Position numbers and translations under genes: made by a program. This document shows, piece by piece, positions 7,926 through 17,451 of a DNA stretch of 22,157 nucleotides; the stretch's first letter is position 1; every line of letters begins with the position of its first letter. The notes beneath the pieces are model-generated. The model made no database searches. It saw only the letters and a list, made by a program, of their open reading frames with translations, and was not told the origin of the DNA. The stretch spans positions 1 through 22,157 of the forward strand of contig CAZCBD010000022.1 of assembly GCA_964496755.1 (NCBI GenBank). Reading direction: 5' to 3'. The stretch is from CAZCBD01 sp964496755. Lineage in GTDB: Bacteria > Bacteroidota > Ignavibacteria > Ignavibacteriales > Melioribacteraceae.

Positions 7926-9518
7926 ATGAGTAAGAAGTTAATAGAATTTATTGAAAAATATGAAAATAAAGTTAGTCCGATTTTTACAAAATATAATGAT
8001 ACTTTTTTCAAGGCTTCCATTTCCGGCAATGCAAAACTTTACAAGGAAGCTGCGAATTTGGAAATTCAATTAAGCAAAATTCATTCCGAGAAAAATGATT
8101 TCAAATATCTTGATAGTTTAATAAAATCAGGGGAAATCAAAGATCCGGTTTTAAAAAGAGAATTAGATGTTTTATACAGAACATATAAAAAGAATCAAGT
8201 TGATCCGGAATTACTTGAAGAAATAATTTTATCAGCTAATAAAATAGAAGAAATATATTCAACATTTAGAGCAAATATTGCCGGCGAAAAATTATCGGAC
8301 AATGAAATTGATTTAATCTTAAAGAATTCAATTGATAGCAAAAAACTTAAATCGGTTTGGGAAGCAAGTAAACAAATCGGCGAAGAGGTTGAACAGAAGG
8401 TGATTAGCCTTGTTAAATTGAGAAACAAAATGGCTGCTGATCTTGGTTATGACAATTTTCATGAAATGAGTTTAGAACTTGATGAATTAAGTTATGCGCA
8501 ACTTGATTATTTGTTCGATGACTTAGAACAAAAAATAAAACCCGAATTTATAAAAATTAAAAGTGAAATTGATGCTTATATTTCAACCCGTTTGAATATT
8601 GCCGCTACGGAATTAATGCCATGGCATTATGAAGATAAATTTTTTCAGCAAGGGCCGGAAATTTATGATATAGATTTTGATGTTTTTTTTAAAGGAAAAA
8701 ATATTGTTGCTTTAACATCAAAATTTTTTAAAGGTATCGGATTAGAAATTGATGACTTAATTAAGAATAGCGATCTTTTTGAAAAGGAAGGCAAATATCA
8801 GCATGCTTATTGTATGCATGTTGATAAAAGCGGTGATGTGAGGGTTCTATGTAATATTAAGGATGATTATCGTTGGGCAGGAACAATGCTTCACGAATTC
8901 GGACATGCTGTATATGATAAATATATCGATATGAATTTACCTTGGCATTTAAGAGAACCCGCACATATTTTTACAACCGAGGCAATTGCAATGCTGTTTG
9001 GGAGAATGGCGGCAGATACAAATTGGTTAAACAAAATTGCGAATGTTAATAAGGAGAAGGCGAAGCAAATTGAAAATATTGCATTTAAAAAGTTGAAGCT
9101 TGAACAATTGGTTTTTTCCAGATGGGTACAAGTTGTTTATCGATTCGAAAAAGAAATGTATGCAAACCCCGAACAAGACTTAAATTTACTCTGGAAAAAT
9201 CTCGTTGAAAAATATCAATTATTAAAGTATCCCGAAAATAGAAATAAACCCGATTGGGCTGCTAAAATCCATATTGCTTTGTATCCGGCTTACTATCAAA
9301 ATTATATGTTAGGAGAACTATTAGCATCTCAATTGTTTTTTTATATCTCAAATAAAATTCTTGGAACTTCTGATTTTATTGATAGAGTAGAGGTTGGAAA
9401 CTTTCTTAAAGAAAATTTCTTTAAATACGGAGCTTTATTAAATTATAATGAGCTTATTGAAAAAAGTACGAAAGGAAATTTTACTGTTGATTCATACATA
9501 AAACAATTTACAAAGTAA
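7926..9518 (+). CDS. M2-type (ACE-like) zinc metallopeptidase
   Basis: This is likely a zinc peptidase of the gluzincin group that removes dipeptides or cuts short peptides. The zinc motif HEFGH is at residues 323-327 within TMLHEFGHAVYDKYID, and the third ligand is probably E352 in FTTEAIAMLFGR, close to the ACE spacing. Upstream, LMPWHYEDKFFQQGP and VRVLCNIKDDYRWAGT are stretches I associate with bacterial M2 peptidases; M3 oligopeptidases are the nearest alternative. The 530 residues fit. There is no signal peptide, so it appears cytoplasmic, unlike animal ACE. AGGTG precedes the ATG by four bases. tag begins one base after its stop, so the two are probably co-transcribed although the functions are unrelated. 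Confidence 0.82.
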   Translation: MSKKLIEFIEKYENKVSPIFTKYNDTFFKASISGNAKLYKEAANLEIQLSKIHSEKNDFKYLDSLIKSGEIKDPVLKRELDVLYRTYKKNQVDPELLEEIILSANKIEEIYSTFRANIAGEKLSDNEIDLILKNSIDSKKLKSVWEASKQIGEEVEQKVISLVKLRNKMAADLGYDNFHEMSLELDELSYAQLDYLFDDLEQKIKPEFIKIKSEIDAYISTRLNIAATELMPWHYEDKFFQQGPEIYDIDFDVFFKGKNIVALTSKFFKGIGLEIDDLIKNSDLFEKEGKYQHAYCMHVDKSGDVRVLCNIKDDYRWAGTMLHEFGHAVYDKYIDMNLPWHLREPAHIFTTEAIAMLFGRMAADTNWLNKIANVNKEKAKQIENIAFKKLKLEQLVFSRWVQVVYRFEKEMYANPEQDLNLLWKNLVEKYQLLKYPENRNKPDWAAKIHIALYPAYYQNYMLGELLASQLFFYISNKILGTSDFIDRVEVGNFLKENFFKYGALLNYNELIEKSTKGNFTVDSYIKQFTK

Positions 9519-9519
9519 G

Positions 9520-10107
9520 ATGAAAAAGAGATGTGCGTGGCTTCCACTTGATAAGAAACTGTATGTGAAATACCATGATGAACAATGGGGAGTGCCGATT
9601 TGGGATGATGCAGCTTTATTTGAAATGCTGGTTTTGGAAGGAGCACAAGCAGGCTTGAATTGGTACACGATTTTAAAACGACGTCAAGATTACAAAAAGG
9701 CTTTTGATAATTTTAATCCTGAAATTATTGCTGAATATGATAAAACGAAAATCGAAGAATTGTTACAAAACAATGGAATAATTAGAAATAGATTGAAAAT
9801 AATTTCAACAATAAATAATGCTAAAGTTTTTTTGAAGGTGAAAGAAAAATTTAATTCTTTTGCCGATTTTATTTGGGACTTTTCAGATGGGCAACCAATT
9901 ATTAATTACTGGAAAAATATTTCGGAAATACCAACCGAAACCGATTTGTCCCGAAAAATGAGCAAAGAACTAAAACGCCTTGGTTTTAGTTTTGTTGGAC
10001 CTACAATTTGTTATGCTTATATGCAATCCTTTGGAATGGTTAATGATCACACGGTTAATTGTTTTAGGCATGAAGAAATCTGTAAAATTATTGAAAGTAA
10101 AAGCTAA
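9520..10107 (+). CDS. tag: DNA-3-methyladenine glycosylase I
   Basis: This base-excision repair enzyme removes 3-methyladenine from alkylated DNA. The 195 residues match the family. The expected zinc ligands are present: C5 in MKKRC, H19 in YHDEQWGVP, and H177 and C181 in HTVNCFRH. The substrate-pocket stretch LVLEGAQAGLNWYTIL carries the conserved Glu and Trp, and LGFSFVGPTICYAYMQ is the usual later motif. The ATG lies one base after the preceding peptidase stop. The gene ends tail to tail with the minus-strand metallopeptidase, sharing 4 bases, with no room for a terminator between them. Confidence 0.95.
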   Translation: MKKRCAWLPLDKKLYVKYHDEQWGVPIWDDAALFEMLVLEGAQAGLNWYTILKRRQDYKKAFDNFNPEIIAEYDKTKIEELLQNNGIIRNRLKIISTINNAKVFLKVKEKFNSFADFIWDFSDGQPIINYWKNISEIPTETDLSRKMSKELKRLGFSFVGPTICYAYMQSFGMVNDHTVNCFRHEEICKIIESKS

Positions 10108-10769
10108 ATATTGCCTCGCAGTTTTTTGCGCAATTCTTTGTAGTTTGGCAAAAAGCTCTGAACCAGTTGCCAGAATTTTTGCGAATGATTCATTTCTTTT
10201 AAATGACACAATTCATGAATAATAACATAATCAATTAACTCCGGTTCAAATTGCATTAATTTAATATTCAAGGAAATGTTTTTTTGTGAGGTGCAACTCC
10301 CCCAGCGATTTTTCTGGTTTCGAAGTGAAATCCGATTAGGATGAAAATTTATTTTACATGCAATTTTATAAGTCCTTTCAATTAAATATGTTTCCGCTTC
10401 TTTTCTTAACCACTTATAATAAGCATCTGCAGTAGCATCCGAATCTTTAATTTGAAGAATGTTTTTTTCATCTTCAAAAAAAAAGTCTTTTTTCATTTCT
10501 TTGTTTTCACAAATTTGTATTTCCCTTCCTAAAAAGGAATATTTATTTTTACTTCTATCAAGTTTTGTGAAATGTTTTTTTATCCAATCGGTTTGCTTTT
10601 CTAGAAATATTGTTCCTGCTTTTATACTTGAATAAAAAGGTATAACTAACTCTAAATTACCACTTATATCAATCTTTATAATTATCCTTTTTGCCCTTTT
10701 ACTTTTGCGCAAAGTAAATGGGATATATTCGGAATCAATTAATATTTTTCCCGTATGTTTTTTACTCAT
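10104..10769 (-). CDS. YgjP-like (DUF45) zinc metallopeptidase
   Basis: It belongs to the YgjP/DUF45 (M48-like, SprT-related) metallopeptidase family; its biological role is not established. The C-terminal half has the hallmark RNQKNRWGSCTSQKNISLN, followed by HELCH at residues 185-189 and the third zinc ligand in HLKEMNHSQKFW at H195. The N-terminal half is a beta-rich region with SKRAKRIIIKI. Length (221) is usual. An open frame starts at a TTG two codons earlier; the ATG at 10769 is chosen as the standard start. It diverges from menF across 70 bases that must hold both promoters, and it overlaps tag by 4 bases at its 3' end. Confidence 0.88.
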   Translation of the reverse strand: MSKKHTGKILIDSEYIPFTLRKSKRAKRIIIKIDISGNLELVIPFYSSIKAGTIFLEKQTDWIKKHFTKLDRSKNKYSFLGREIQICENKEMKKDFFFEDEKNILQIKDSDATADAYYKWLRKEAETYLIERTYKIACKINFHPNRISLRNQKNRWGSCTSQKNISLNIKLMQFEPELIDYVIIHELCHLKEMNHSQKFWQLVQSFLPNYKELRKKLRGNI

Positions 10770-10839
10770 ATTCAATTTGAAAGATTTGATAAATAAAACT
10801 AACTTTATCTTTTAATTTAAAATAATGAAAGAATAAATT

Positions 10840-12192
10840 TTGCAGATAAAAATAGACATTAAAAAATTTTTAACCCAATCAAAAATAACCGCTGAATCAA
10901 GTATTGTAAGTTATTTATTTTCTCAAAAGAGAATATTATTCGATGAATATTTGAATATATTAAATAATTTAAACTTAAATTATTTTTATGTTAATAATCC
11001 TACCGAAAATATTGAGCTTCTGGGAATTGATAGTTTTATCTCTTTTAACGGAAAGGAAGTAGATTTTAAAAAAATAAAATCCGAATTTTTTACCAACCTC
11101 ACTGTTGAAAACAAAAAAAGAATACCTCTTTTTTTAGGCGGACTTAAATTTCAAGGAAACTCAAAATCAAATTCGTGGAATGATTTTAAAAATTCCGAAT
11201 GGTTTATTCCTCGGATATTGTTTGTTAGTATGAACGGAGAACATTTCAGTTTGTTTAATTTTAATCCTAATGATAAAGGTACATACGATAAATCGAAGAT
11301 AAAACTTTTAGAAAAATTTTTATCTACAACCAACGGCACGGGAAAAATTGAAAGAATCAAATTAGATATAAAGACCGATGTTAATAAAGCGAAAAAAAAT
11401 TGGCGAAAAAATATTTCAGAAGCATTAAACGCAATTAGAAAAGGTCAGGTTTCTAAAATTGTTTTATCAAGATTTATACAAACCGAATTAAATGATGAAT
11501 TAAATGTATTTCACATCAAAAAAATATTAACTCAAAATTATCCGAAGTGTTATACTTTTTTTTATAAAAAACAAGGCTCATTATTTTTTGGTTCAACACC
11601 GGAAAAATTAATTAAAATCTCCTCTCGAAAGGTTTATGCAGATGCTTTAGCAGGTTCTATAAAGAGAGGGGAGGATAATATCGAGGATGAGAAATTATCG
11701 GAAGAATTATTGTCCAGCAATAAAAATTTAATAGAGCAAAGAGCAGTGGTTGATTTTATATTATCAACTCTGGAAAATTATTCAACGGAAATCACTTATG
11801 CATCAAAACCGAAAATAAAAAAATTGGAAAACATTCAACATCTGTGGACGCAAATAACTGCGACATTATTACCCGAAGCGGATATTCTTGAAATCGTTAA
11901 TCAGTTACACCCTACTCCGGCTGTATGCGGAACACCCTGCAAGATTGCTTCGGAATTAATTTCAAGTATTGAAAAATATGACAGAGGAATGTATGCCGGT
12001 GTATTAGGTTGGTTTAATTTGGAACAGGAAGGCGAGTTTATTGTCGGTATTCGCTCTGCCCTGGAAAGAGATAGAAATTTGAAAATTTATTCCGGTTGTG
12101 GAATAGTGGAAGGCTCAGATTTTGAATCTGAATTCTTGGAATCGGAGCTTAAGATGAATCCAATAAAAATGTTATTTGAATATGAAAATTAA
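10840..12192 (+). CDS. menF: Isochorismate synthase (menaquinone-specific)
   Basis: It isomerises chorismate to isochorismate, the entry step to menaquinone. The chorismate-binding domain fills the C-terminal two thirds: SKIVLSRF with K206 (general base position), FGSTPEKL with E255 (general acid position; the 49-residue spacing agrees with K190/E240 of E. coli MenF), DALAGSIKRGE, LHPTPAVCGTP from H357, DRGMYAGVLGW from D381, and YSGCGIVEGSDFESEF. The start is TTG at 10840: an in-frame stop lies at 10834 and no ATG follows before conserved sequence; GAAAG is a weak ribosome site. It is the first gene of the men operon, and menD starts inside its last 11 bases. Placement with menD favours MenF over a siderophore EntC-type enzyme. 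Confidence 0.94.
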   Translation: MQIKIDIKKFLTQSKITAESSIVSYLFSQKRILFDEYLNILNNLNLNYFYVNNPTENIELLGIDSFISFNGKEVDFKKIKSEFFTNLTVENKKRIPLFLGGLKFQGNSKSNSWNDFKNSEWFIPRILFVSMNGEHFSLFNFNPNDKGTYDKSKIKLLEKFLSTTNGTGKIERIKLDIKTDVNKAKKNWRKNISEALNAIRKGQVSKIVLSRFIQTELNDELNVFHIKKILTQNYPKCYTFFYKKQGSLFFGSTPEKLIKISSRKVYADALAGSIKRGEDNIEDEKLSEELLSSNKNLIEQRAVVDFILSTLENYSTEITYASKPKIKKLENIQHLWTQITATLLPEADILEIVNQLHPTPAVCGTPCKIASELISSIEKYDRGMYAGVLGWFNLEQEGEFIVGIRSALERDRNLKIYSGCGIVEGSDFESEFLESELKMNPIKMLFEYEN

Positions 12193-13894
12193 TGTAAATA
12201 GAAATGTTTTTTGGAGTGAAATATTAGTTCAAGCCTTAATCAATATTGGTGTGAGAAATGTTTGTATATCACCCGGTTCACGAAGTACACCACTGATATT
12301 TGCTTTAGAGAATGAGAAAAAAATCAAAAAACATGTGATTTTAGATGAAAGAGAGAATGCGTTTTTTGCTCTGGGATTAGCCAAAGCTGCAAATGCCCCG
12401 GTTGCAATTGTTACCACGTCGGGTACAGCGGTTGCCGAATTATATCCTGCGATTATTGAAGCATATTTTCAAAGAATTCCTTTGGTAGTTATTTCGGCCG
12501 ATAGACCGGCATATTTACGGAATACAGGTGCTAATCAAACAATTAATCAAAATAATATTTTTGTAAATCATATCAGGGCTTTTCTTGAAACTTCCGCCGA
12601 TGAAATATCAAAAAAAAATATCACTTCATTTATCTCAAATTTGGAAACTCTTTTTTCAATTGGTTTAATCTCGGATCTGGGGCCGGTGCATATTAATTTT
12701 CAATTCGATAAACCGTTTGAACCTGATAATCATACTGATATTATTGATCAGAATTTAATGACAAATTATAATTTTAAACTTTATAACTCTGTGTCGAACG
12801 ATAAGATTAAGATTCATACTGATATACGACAGTTTACTAGAAAAATATTCCTTGTTGGAGATAATAATTTTAAACCCGAAGAATTAAACGAACTTATTTT
12901 AACATCGAACAAATATAGAATTCCTATTCTTGCAGATATTAATTCGAATATTCGGTTTTCATTTAACTCGAAATATTTAATTTCTTTACATTCAATTTTT
13001 TTTAAAAGTAAGAAAATAGAAAAAATGATTTGTCCGGATTTAATTATTCAATTCGGAAATGCTCCTATAGCTAATTCTGTTTTGGGGTTTTTTGAGAATT
13101 CAACTGCCTATAAAATTTCCGTGAATAAATTCGGTGATTTGAAAGATCCTTCAAAAACGATGTCAGCTGTTTATAAAAGTACTCCTAATGAATTTTGTGA
13201 TTTTATTAAAAATTATTTTGTGGAAAATGATAAAGAATTTGTTGATGAAATAGCGAAGGCAAATGACAAGGCGAGAAAAATCATTACAAAATATTTGACA
13301 AAAACGGATAAGCTTTTTGAAGGATATTGGGTGAATGTAATTTTAGATTGTATTAAACCTAAATCGAATTTAATGTTTGGAAATAGTATGCCTATTCGAT
13401 TGTTTGATAATTTGGGGATTGTTAAAACTGAAAACGTAACCGTTTTTTCCAATAGAGGAGCAAGTGGAATAGATGGTTTGATTTCAACTGCAGCAGGTAT
13501 AGCTGATGTAACAAAGAAAGAAACTATTTTAATTTTAGGTGATTTATCTTTCATTTATTCTGCAAATGCATTTAATAATTTTAATCTCAAAAAATTGAAA
13601 CTTAAAATAGTTGTGCTTAATAATAACGGCGGTGGAATCTTTAAAATGTTGCCGATAATGAAATACAAAAAAATCTTGAAAAAATATTTTGTTACGAATT
13701 TTAAATTATCAATTAAAGATTTATGTGAAGTTTATGGCATAGATTATTTGTTGGCAAAATCAAAAAAAGATTGTGAATGTTTTTTTCTTCAAACATCAAA
13801 TTCAATTTCAATTTTGGAGATTCAAACCGATTCGGATATAACAGCTGATTTTATTGAGCAATTAGTTGAAAGAATTGAAGAATATGCTAACTAG
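12182..13894 (+). CDS. menD: SEPHCHC synthase (MenD)
   Basis: It is a thiamine-diphosphate enzyme joining 2-oxoglutarate-derived succinyl semialdehyde to isochorismate, forming 2-succinyl-5-enolpyruvyl-6-hydroxy-3-cyclohexene-1-carboxylate. Visible are PGSRSTP at residues 31-37, the cofactor-activating glutamate in DERENAFFALGLAKA (E56), TTSGTAVAELYPAI, ADRPAYLRNTGANQTINQ, SNRGASGIDGLISTAAGIA, and the Mg/ThDP-binding GDLSFIYSANAFN with VVLNNNGGGIFKMLP. The length of 570 is normal. The frame is open from a TTG two codons earlier; ATG at 12182 is preferred and overlaps menF by 11 bases, so translation is coupled. Its own end (Glu-Tyr-Ala-Asn-stop) copies the arrangement at the menF end (Glu-Tyr-Glu-Asn-stop). 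Confidence 0.96.
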   Translation: MKINVNRNVFWSEILVQALINIGVRNVCISPGSRSTPLIFALENEKKIKKHVILDERENAFFALGLAKAANAPVAIVTTSGTAVAELYPAIIEAYFQRIPLVVISADRPAYLRNTGANQTINQNNIFVNHIRAFLETSADEISKKNITSFISNLETLFSIGLISDLGPVHINFQFDKPFEPDNHTDIIDQNLMTNYNFKLYNSVSNDKIKIHTDIRQFTRKIFLVGDNNFKPEELNELILTSNKYRIPILADINSNIRFSFNSKYLISLHSIFFKSKKIEKMICPDLIIQFGNAPIANSVLGFFENSTAYKISVNKFGDLKDPSKTMSAVYKSTPNEFCDFIKNYFVENDKEFVDEIAKANDKARKIITKYLTKTDKLFEGYWVNVILDCIKPKSNLMFGNSMPIRLFDNLGIVKTENVTVFSNRGASGIDGLISTAAGIADVTKKETILILGDLSFIYSANAFNNFNLKKLKLKIVVLNNNGGGIFKMLPIMKYKKILKKYFVTNFKLSIKDLCEVYGIDYLLAKSKKDCECFFLQTSNSISILEIQTDSDITADFIEQLVERIEEYAN

Positions 13895-14720
13895 AACAGA
13901 ATTAATTGAAAACATAAGAGTGTCGTACAATCTGTACGGGTCAATTTCCGGGAAAGCATTAGTGTTTCTTCACGGATTTTCAGGTTCAAAAAATGATTGG
14001 ATAAGAATAGCAAGAAATTTCGAAGATAAATATTTTATAATTGTACCTGATCTTGTTGGGCATGGCGAAAGTGATTCACCTTTAGATGTAAATTTTTATA
14101 CTGAATTTTTTTTAATTAAAGTATTAAAAAGCATAATTGAAAAATTAAATGTTGAAAAAATTATTCTCTATGGCTATTCAATGGGTGGGCGCCTTGCTTT
14201 TGCTTTTCAAAGAAAATATCCCGATTTGGTTGAGGCAATGATTTTAGAAAGTACAACACCGGGAATAGAATCGCAAAAAGAAAGATTTGTGCGAAAAAGA
14301 AATGATAATGAGCTTGCCGATAGAATTGAGAAAAATGGATTAGAATGGTTTGTGGATTTTTGGGTAGAACATCCTATTTTTGCAACTCAAAAAAAATTAC
14401 CGATTTTAATGCAAAATCAAATCAAGGAAAATAAACTTCAAAATAATCCGGTTGGAATTTCAAATTCTTTAAGAGGTTTTTCTACCGGCAAAATGAACTC
14501 GTATTGGGAGCATTTAAATAACTTGAGTGTACCTGTTAAAATATTTGCCGGTTCGGAAGATACGAAATATCATCTGATTTCAAAAAGGCTTGCACAAAAA
14601 ATTAAAAATTCTAACTTAATAATTTTCAAGAATGTTGGTCACAATGTGCATCTTGAAAGACCAAATGAAATTACAAAGGAATTAAAAAAATTTATAAGCA
14701 AAATATGGAGTACCAAATGA
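13884..14720 (+). CDS. menH: SHCHC synthase (MenH), alpha/beta hydrolase
   Basis: MenH eliminates pyruvate from the MenD product to give SHCHC. It has the alpha/beta hydrolase fold with oxyanion loop LHGFSGSKNDW, the nucleophile elbow GYSMGGRLA with S99, D226 in GSEDTKY, and H253 in VGHNVHLERP: a full Ser-Asp-His triad. The SMGGR pattern and operon place support MenH over a generic hydrolase. The frame extends six codons to a TTG, but ATG at 13884 gives an 11-base overlap with menD identical in layout to the menF/menD junction. The 278 residues are slightly longer than E. coli MenH. The stop forms an ATGA overlap with menB. Confidence 0.93.
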   Translation: MLTRTELIENIRVSYNLYGSISGKALVFLHGFSGSKNDWIRIARNFEDKYFIIVPDLVGHGESDSPLDVNFYTEFFLIKVLKSIIEKLNVEKIILYGYSMGGRLAFAFQRKYPDLVEAMILESTTPGIESQKERFVRKRNDNELADRIEKNGLEWFVDFWVEHPIFATQKKLPILMQNQIKENKLQNNPVGISNSLRGFSTGKMNSYWEHLNNLSVPVKIFAGSEDTKYHLISKRLAQKIKNSNLIIFKNVGHNVHLERPNEITKELKKFISKIWSTK

Positions 14721-15550
14721 AAGTAAATTGGAACATGGTTAAAACCTATGAAGATATAATTTATGAGAAAGCAAACGGAATTGCTAAAATTACTATTAAT
14801 AGACCGGAAGTAAGAAATGCTTTTAGGCCGGAAACCGTATCAGAAATGTATTCGGCTTTTTCTGATGCCAGAGAAGATCCTGAAATAGGAGTTGTTTTGT
14901 TAACAGGCAATGGGCCGGCAAAAGATGGCAAATATGCTTTTTGTTCCGGTGGCGATCAGAAAATTAGAGGTGACAAAGGATATGTGGGCGGAGACGGAGT
15001 TCCCCGATTAAATGTTTTGGATTTACAACGAGTGATTAGAACTATGCCCAAGCCGGTTATTGCATTGGTTGCCGGTTATGCAATTGGCGGTGGTCATGTT
15101 CTGCATGTTGTTTGTGATTTAACTATTGCTGCTGATAATGCTATTTTTGGTCAAACCGGCCCAAAGGTCGGAAGTTTTGACGGAGGATTTGGTGCCAGTT
15201 ATCTTGCGCGATTGGTAGGACAAAAAAAAGCGCGCGAAATTTGGTATTTATGTAGGCAATACAATGCCCAAGAAGCAATGGAAATGGGATTAGTAAATAA
15301 AGTGGTGCCGATAGACGAGTTAGAAAATGAAGGTGTTAGATGGGCAAAAGAAATTCTACAAAATAGTCCTCTTTCGATTCGACTTTTAAAATCAGCGTTT
15401 AATGCAGAATTAGATGGACAGGCCGGTATTCAAGAATTAGCAGGCAACGCAACATTGCTTTATTATATGAGTGAAGAAGCACAGGAAGGGAAAAAAGCCT
15501 ACAATGAAAAGCGCAAACCAGATTTTTCAAAATTTCCGCGAGTTCCTTAA
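14717..15550 (+). CDS. menB: 1,4-dihydroxy-2-naphthoyl-CoA synthase
   Basis: It closes the ring of o-succinylbenzoyl-CoA to 1,4-dihydroxy-2-naphthoyl-CoA (crotonase superfamily, cytoplasmic). The sequence has INRPEVRNAFRP, FCSGGDQKIRGDKGY, VAGYAIGGGHVLHVVCDL (oxyanion hole), and the very conserved GQTGPKVGSFDGGFGASYLA from G145, including D155; it closes with KRKPDFSKFPRVP. G148 at the QTG position suggests the bicarbonate-dependent type. ATG at 14717 is chosen over the ATG at 14705: GGAG lies six bases before it, it overlaps the menH stop as ATGA, and 277 residues fits the family. menA starts on the last base of its stop (TAATG). Confidence 0.97.
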   Translation: MKVNWNMVKTYEDIIYEKANGIAKITINRPEVRNAFRPETVSEMYSAFSDAREDPEIGVVLLTGNGPAKDGKYAFCSGGDQKIRGDKGYVGGDGVPRLNVLDLQRVIRTMPKPVIALVAGYAIGGGHVLHVVCDLTIAADNAIFGQTGPKVGSFDGGFGASYLARLVGQKKAREIWYLCRQYNAQEAMEMGLVNKVVPIDELENEGVRWAKEILQNSPLSIRLLKSAFNAELDGQAGIQELAGNATLLYYMSEEAQEGKKAYNEKRKPDFSKFPRVP

Positions 15551-16414
15551 TGCCCGGATTAATTAAAAGTCTTTTATTAGCTGCAAGACCGAAAACTTTA
15601 TTTGCCTCACTTTCGCCAATTATGGTTGCAACTGTTTTAGCTTCCAGAATTGTAGAGATTGATTTTTTTACAACTTTCATGATTTTATTTTCTGCAATTC
15701 TTATTCAGATTGGAACAAACTATGTAAACGATTTATACGATTATTTGAAGGGTGCTNNNNNNNNNNAGAAAAGGGCCTAAAAGAGCTTTGGCCAATGGGT
15801 GGCTCACAACTTCACAAATGAGAAAAGCTATATTTATAGTTTTTGGCTTTGCTTTTTTGTGTGGGTTATATCTGGTTGTTGTATCGTCATACTACATTTT
15901 AATAATTGGTTTGCTATCTATTTTATTTGCATATTTATATACTGCCGGGCCATTTCCCTTGGCATACAATGGTTTGGGTGATTTATTTGTTTTTCTCTTT
16001 TTTGGACCGGTTGCTTTATTGGGAACATTTTATGTTTATACTTTAAAAATAAATTACGAAGTATTTTTCTATTCAATTGCAATGGGATTATTAGTTGCAA
16101 ATATTTTAGTCGTAAATAATTTCAGAGATATTGAAACTGATAAACAAGCAGGAAAAAAAACACTGTCTGTTATTATTGGTGAAAAATTTACGGCATATCA
16201 GTATTTATTATTTTTTCTTTTTGCAGAATGCATAATTATTTTGATGTCCATTAAATTAGGCTTAAACAAATTATTTCCGGTAATTTTGTTGCCGCTGTCA
16301 TTTACAATGTACAAGCAATTGAAGGAAAGAAAAAGCTTAAACCAGTTACTTGCTAAAACGGCACTGTTTGCATTTTTGTTTGGAATCTTAATTGTAATTG
16401 GCGAAGTTTTATGA
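15550..16414 (+). CDS. menA: DHNA polyprenyltransferase MenA, interrupted by assembly gap
   Basis: A UbiA-family membrane enzyme that attaches a polyprenyl chain to 1,4-dihydroxy-2-naphthoate. The first 69 codons (15550-15756) give the N-terminal helices and the first aspartate motif NYVNDLYDYLKGA. After the ten Ns the reading frame changes and continues with RKGPKRALANGWL and several membrane spans, including the second motif NNFRDIETDKQAGKKT, to the TGA at 16412-16414. The N run hides the end of the first Asp-rich motif. A true gap of 12 bases (four residues) joins the frames and gives about 288 residues, so the gene is most likely intact. It starts on the menB stop (TAATG) and overlaps menC by ATGA. 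menA inside the operon, between menB and menC, is notable. Confidence 0.92.
15757..15766. other. Assembly gap (ten Ns) inside menA
   Basis: Ten unknown bases separate the codons for GA from those for RKGPKRA in menA. The flanking frames do not agree across ten bases and agree if the real length is 9, 12 or 15. The family pattern with about four residues between GA and RKGP favours 12. It is a scaffold join with placeholder length, not a biological frameshift. Confidence 0.97.
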
Positions 16415-17451
16415 TTCGCATTAAATTTAAATATAAACCGTATGAATTTAATTTTAAGCATTCCTTTGAATCATCACAGAGAAAATATTTTAAACGCAAA
16501 GTGATTTATGTTTCTGTTTATGATTCTGATGATATAGCATGGGGTGAAATATCTCCTCTACCTGAACTTGGTACGGAATCTTATGAAGAAGCATTAAATG
16601 CAATTGAGAAAGTTTCGGGAAAAGAATATTTACTGTTTTCAAAAGAGTTAGAGAAATTTGAATTATTACAATCGTTAACTAAGCTTCCGGCAACGAAAGC
16701 GGCCGTTGAGTTGGCCCTTATAAATTTTTTGCAAAAAAAAAATAAATTTGTTTTCGACGAAAATAATATTCGCTCTGTAAAATTAAATGCAGTAGTCGGG
16801 GTAAACGAAATAAATTTAACGCGAAAAAAAATTCAATCTAAAATTAAAAATGGCTTTTCAACAATTAAGCTAAAAGTTAAAGGAAACATAGCAGAGGATA
16901 TAAAATATTTGCGTGCAATTGTTCAAGAGTTTAATTGCAGGTTCAGGGTAGATGTTAATGGCAGGTGGAGTTTGCAAGATTTGATGAAATATCGTAAGAC
17001 GATCGAAGAGTTTAATTTCGAATATATTGAAGAACCGACTCAATCGTTAGCCGAAAATATTTTAATCTCAAAATATATAAAAACTCCGGTAGCATTAGAT
17101 GAATCATATTCAAATGTTTGTGATTTGCAAAAATATGATATAACTAAGAATATTTTTATTGTTGTTAAACCGGTATTAAAGGGTGGATATTTTAGTTCTC
17201 TTAGAATTATTAATTATGCACGTAAGCAAAAGATTCCCGTTATTTTATCTTCAGCTTTGGAAACAATTGTCGGTTTCAAATTGAATCTTCTGCTCTTACC
17301 TTTTATGACCTCCGAATTTGCTCACGGGCTAGCTACGTTGGGTATGTTAGATTTGTCCCCTATTAATTTCAATAATGAAATAATATTTGAGAAGGGAATA
17401 CTATCAAAAGAAAATATTTCTTCAATTTTGGAATACAAGTTTAATGTTTAA
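16411..17451 (+). CDS. menC: o-Succinylbenzoate synthase
   Basis: It dehydrates SHCHC to o-succinylbenzoate. It belongs to the enolase superfamily with the muconate-lactonising-enzyme type barrel. The expected catalytic set is present: K153 and K155 in TIKLKVKG, metal ligands D181 in RVDVNGRW, E207/E208 in YIEEPTQSL and D230 in VALDESYS, and K253 in VVKPVLKGGY. SSALETIVGF and HGLATLGMLD close the barrel. The N-terminal capping domain holds WGEISPLPELGTES. It has 346 residues, overlapping menA by ATGA at the start and menE by 8 bases at the end. In this superfamily other epimerases look similar, but the operon makes MenC very likely. Confidence 0.94.
   Translation: MIRIKFKYKPYEFNFKHSFESSQRKYFKRKVIYVSVYDSDDIAWGEISPLPELGTESYEEALNAIEKVSGKEYLLFSKELEKFELLQSLTKLPATKAAVELALINFLQKKNKFVFDENNIRSVKLNAVVGVNEINLTRKKIQSKIKNGFSTIKLKVKGNIAEDIKYLRAIVQEFNCRFRVDVNGRWSLQDLMKYRKTIEEFNFEYIEEPTQSLAENILISKYIKTPVALDESYSNVCDLQKYDITKNIFIVVKPVLKGGYFSSLRIINYARKQKIPVILSSALETIVGFKLNLLLLPFMTSEFAHGLATLGMLDLSPINFNNEIIFEKGILSKENISSILEYKFNV

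Noticed and set aside
13213..13554. 113-residue minus-strand reading frame within menD
   Set aside because: It is antisense to conserved MenD sequence with no ribosome site or motif.
15550..16414. menA as a frameshifted pseudogene
   Set aside because: The frame change coincides with the ten-N placeholder and disappears with a 12-base gap; both halves retain family motifs.
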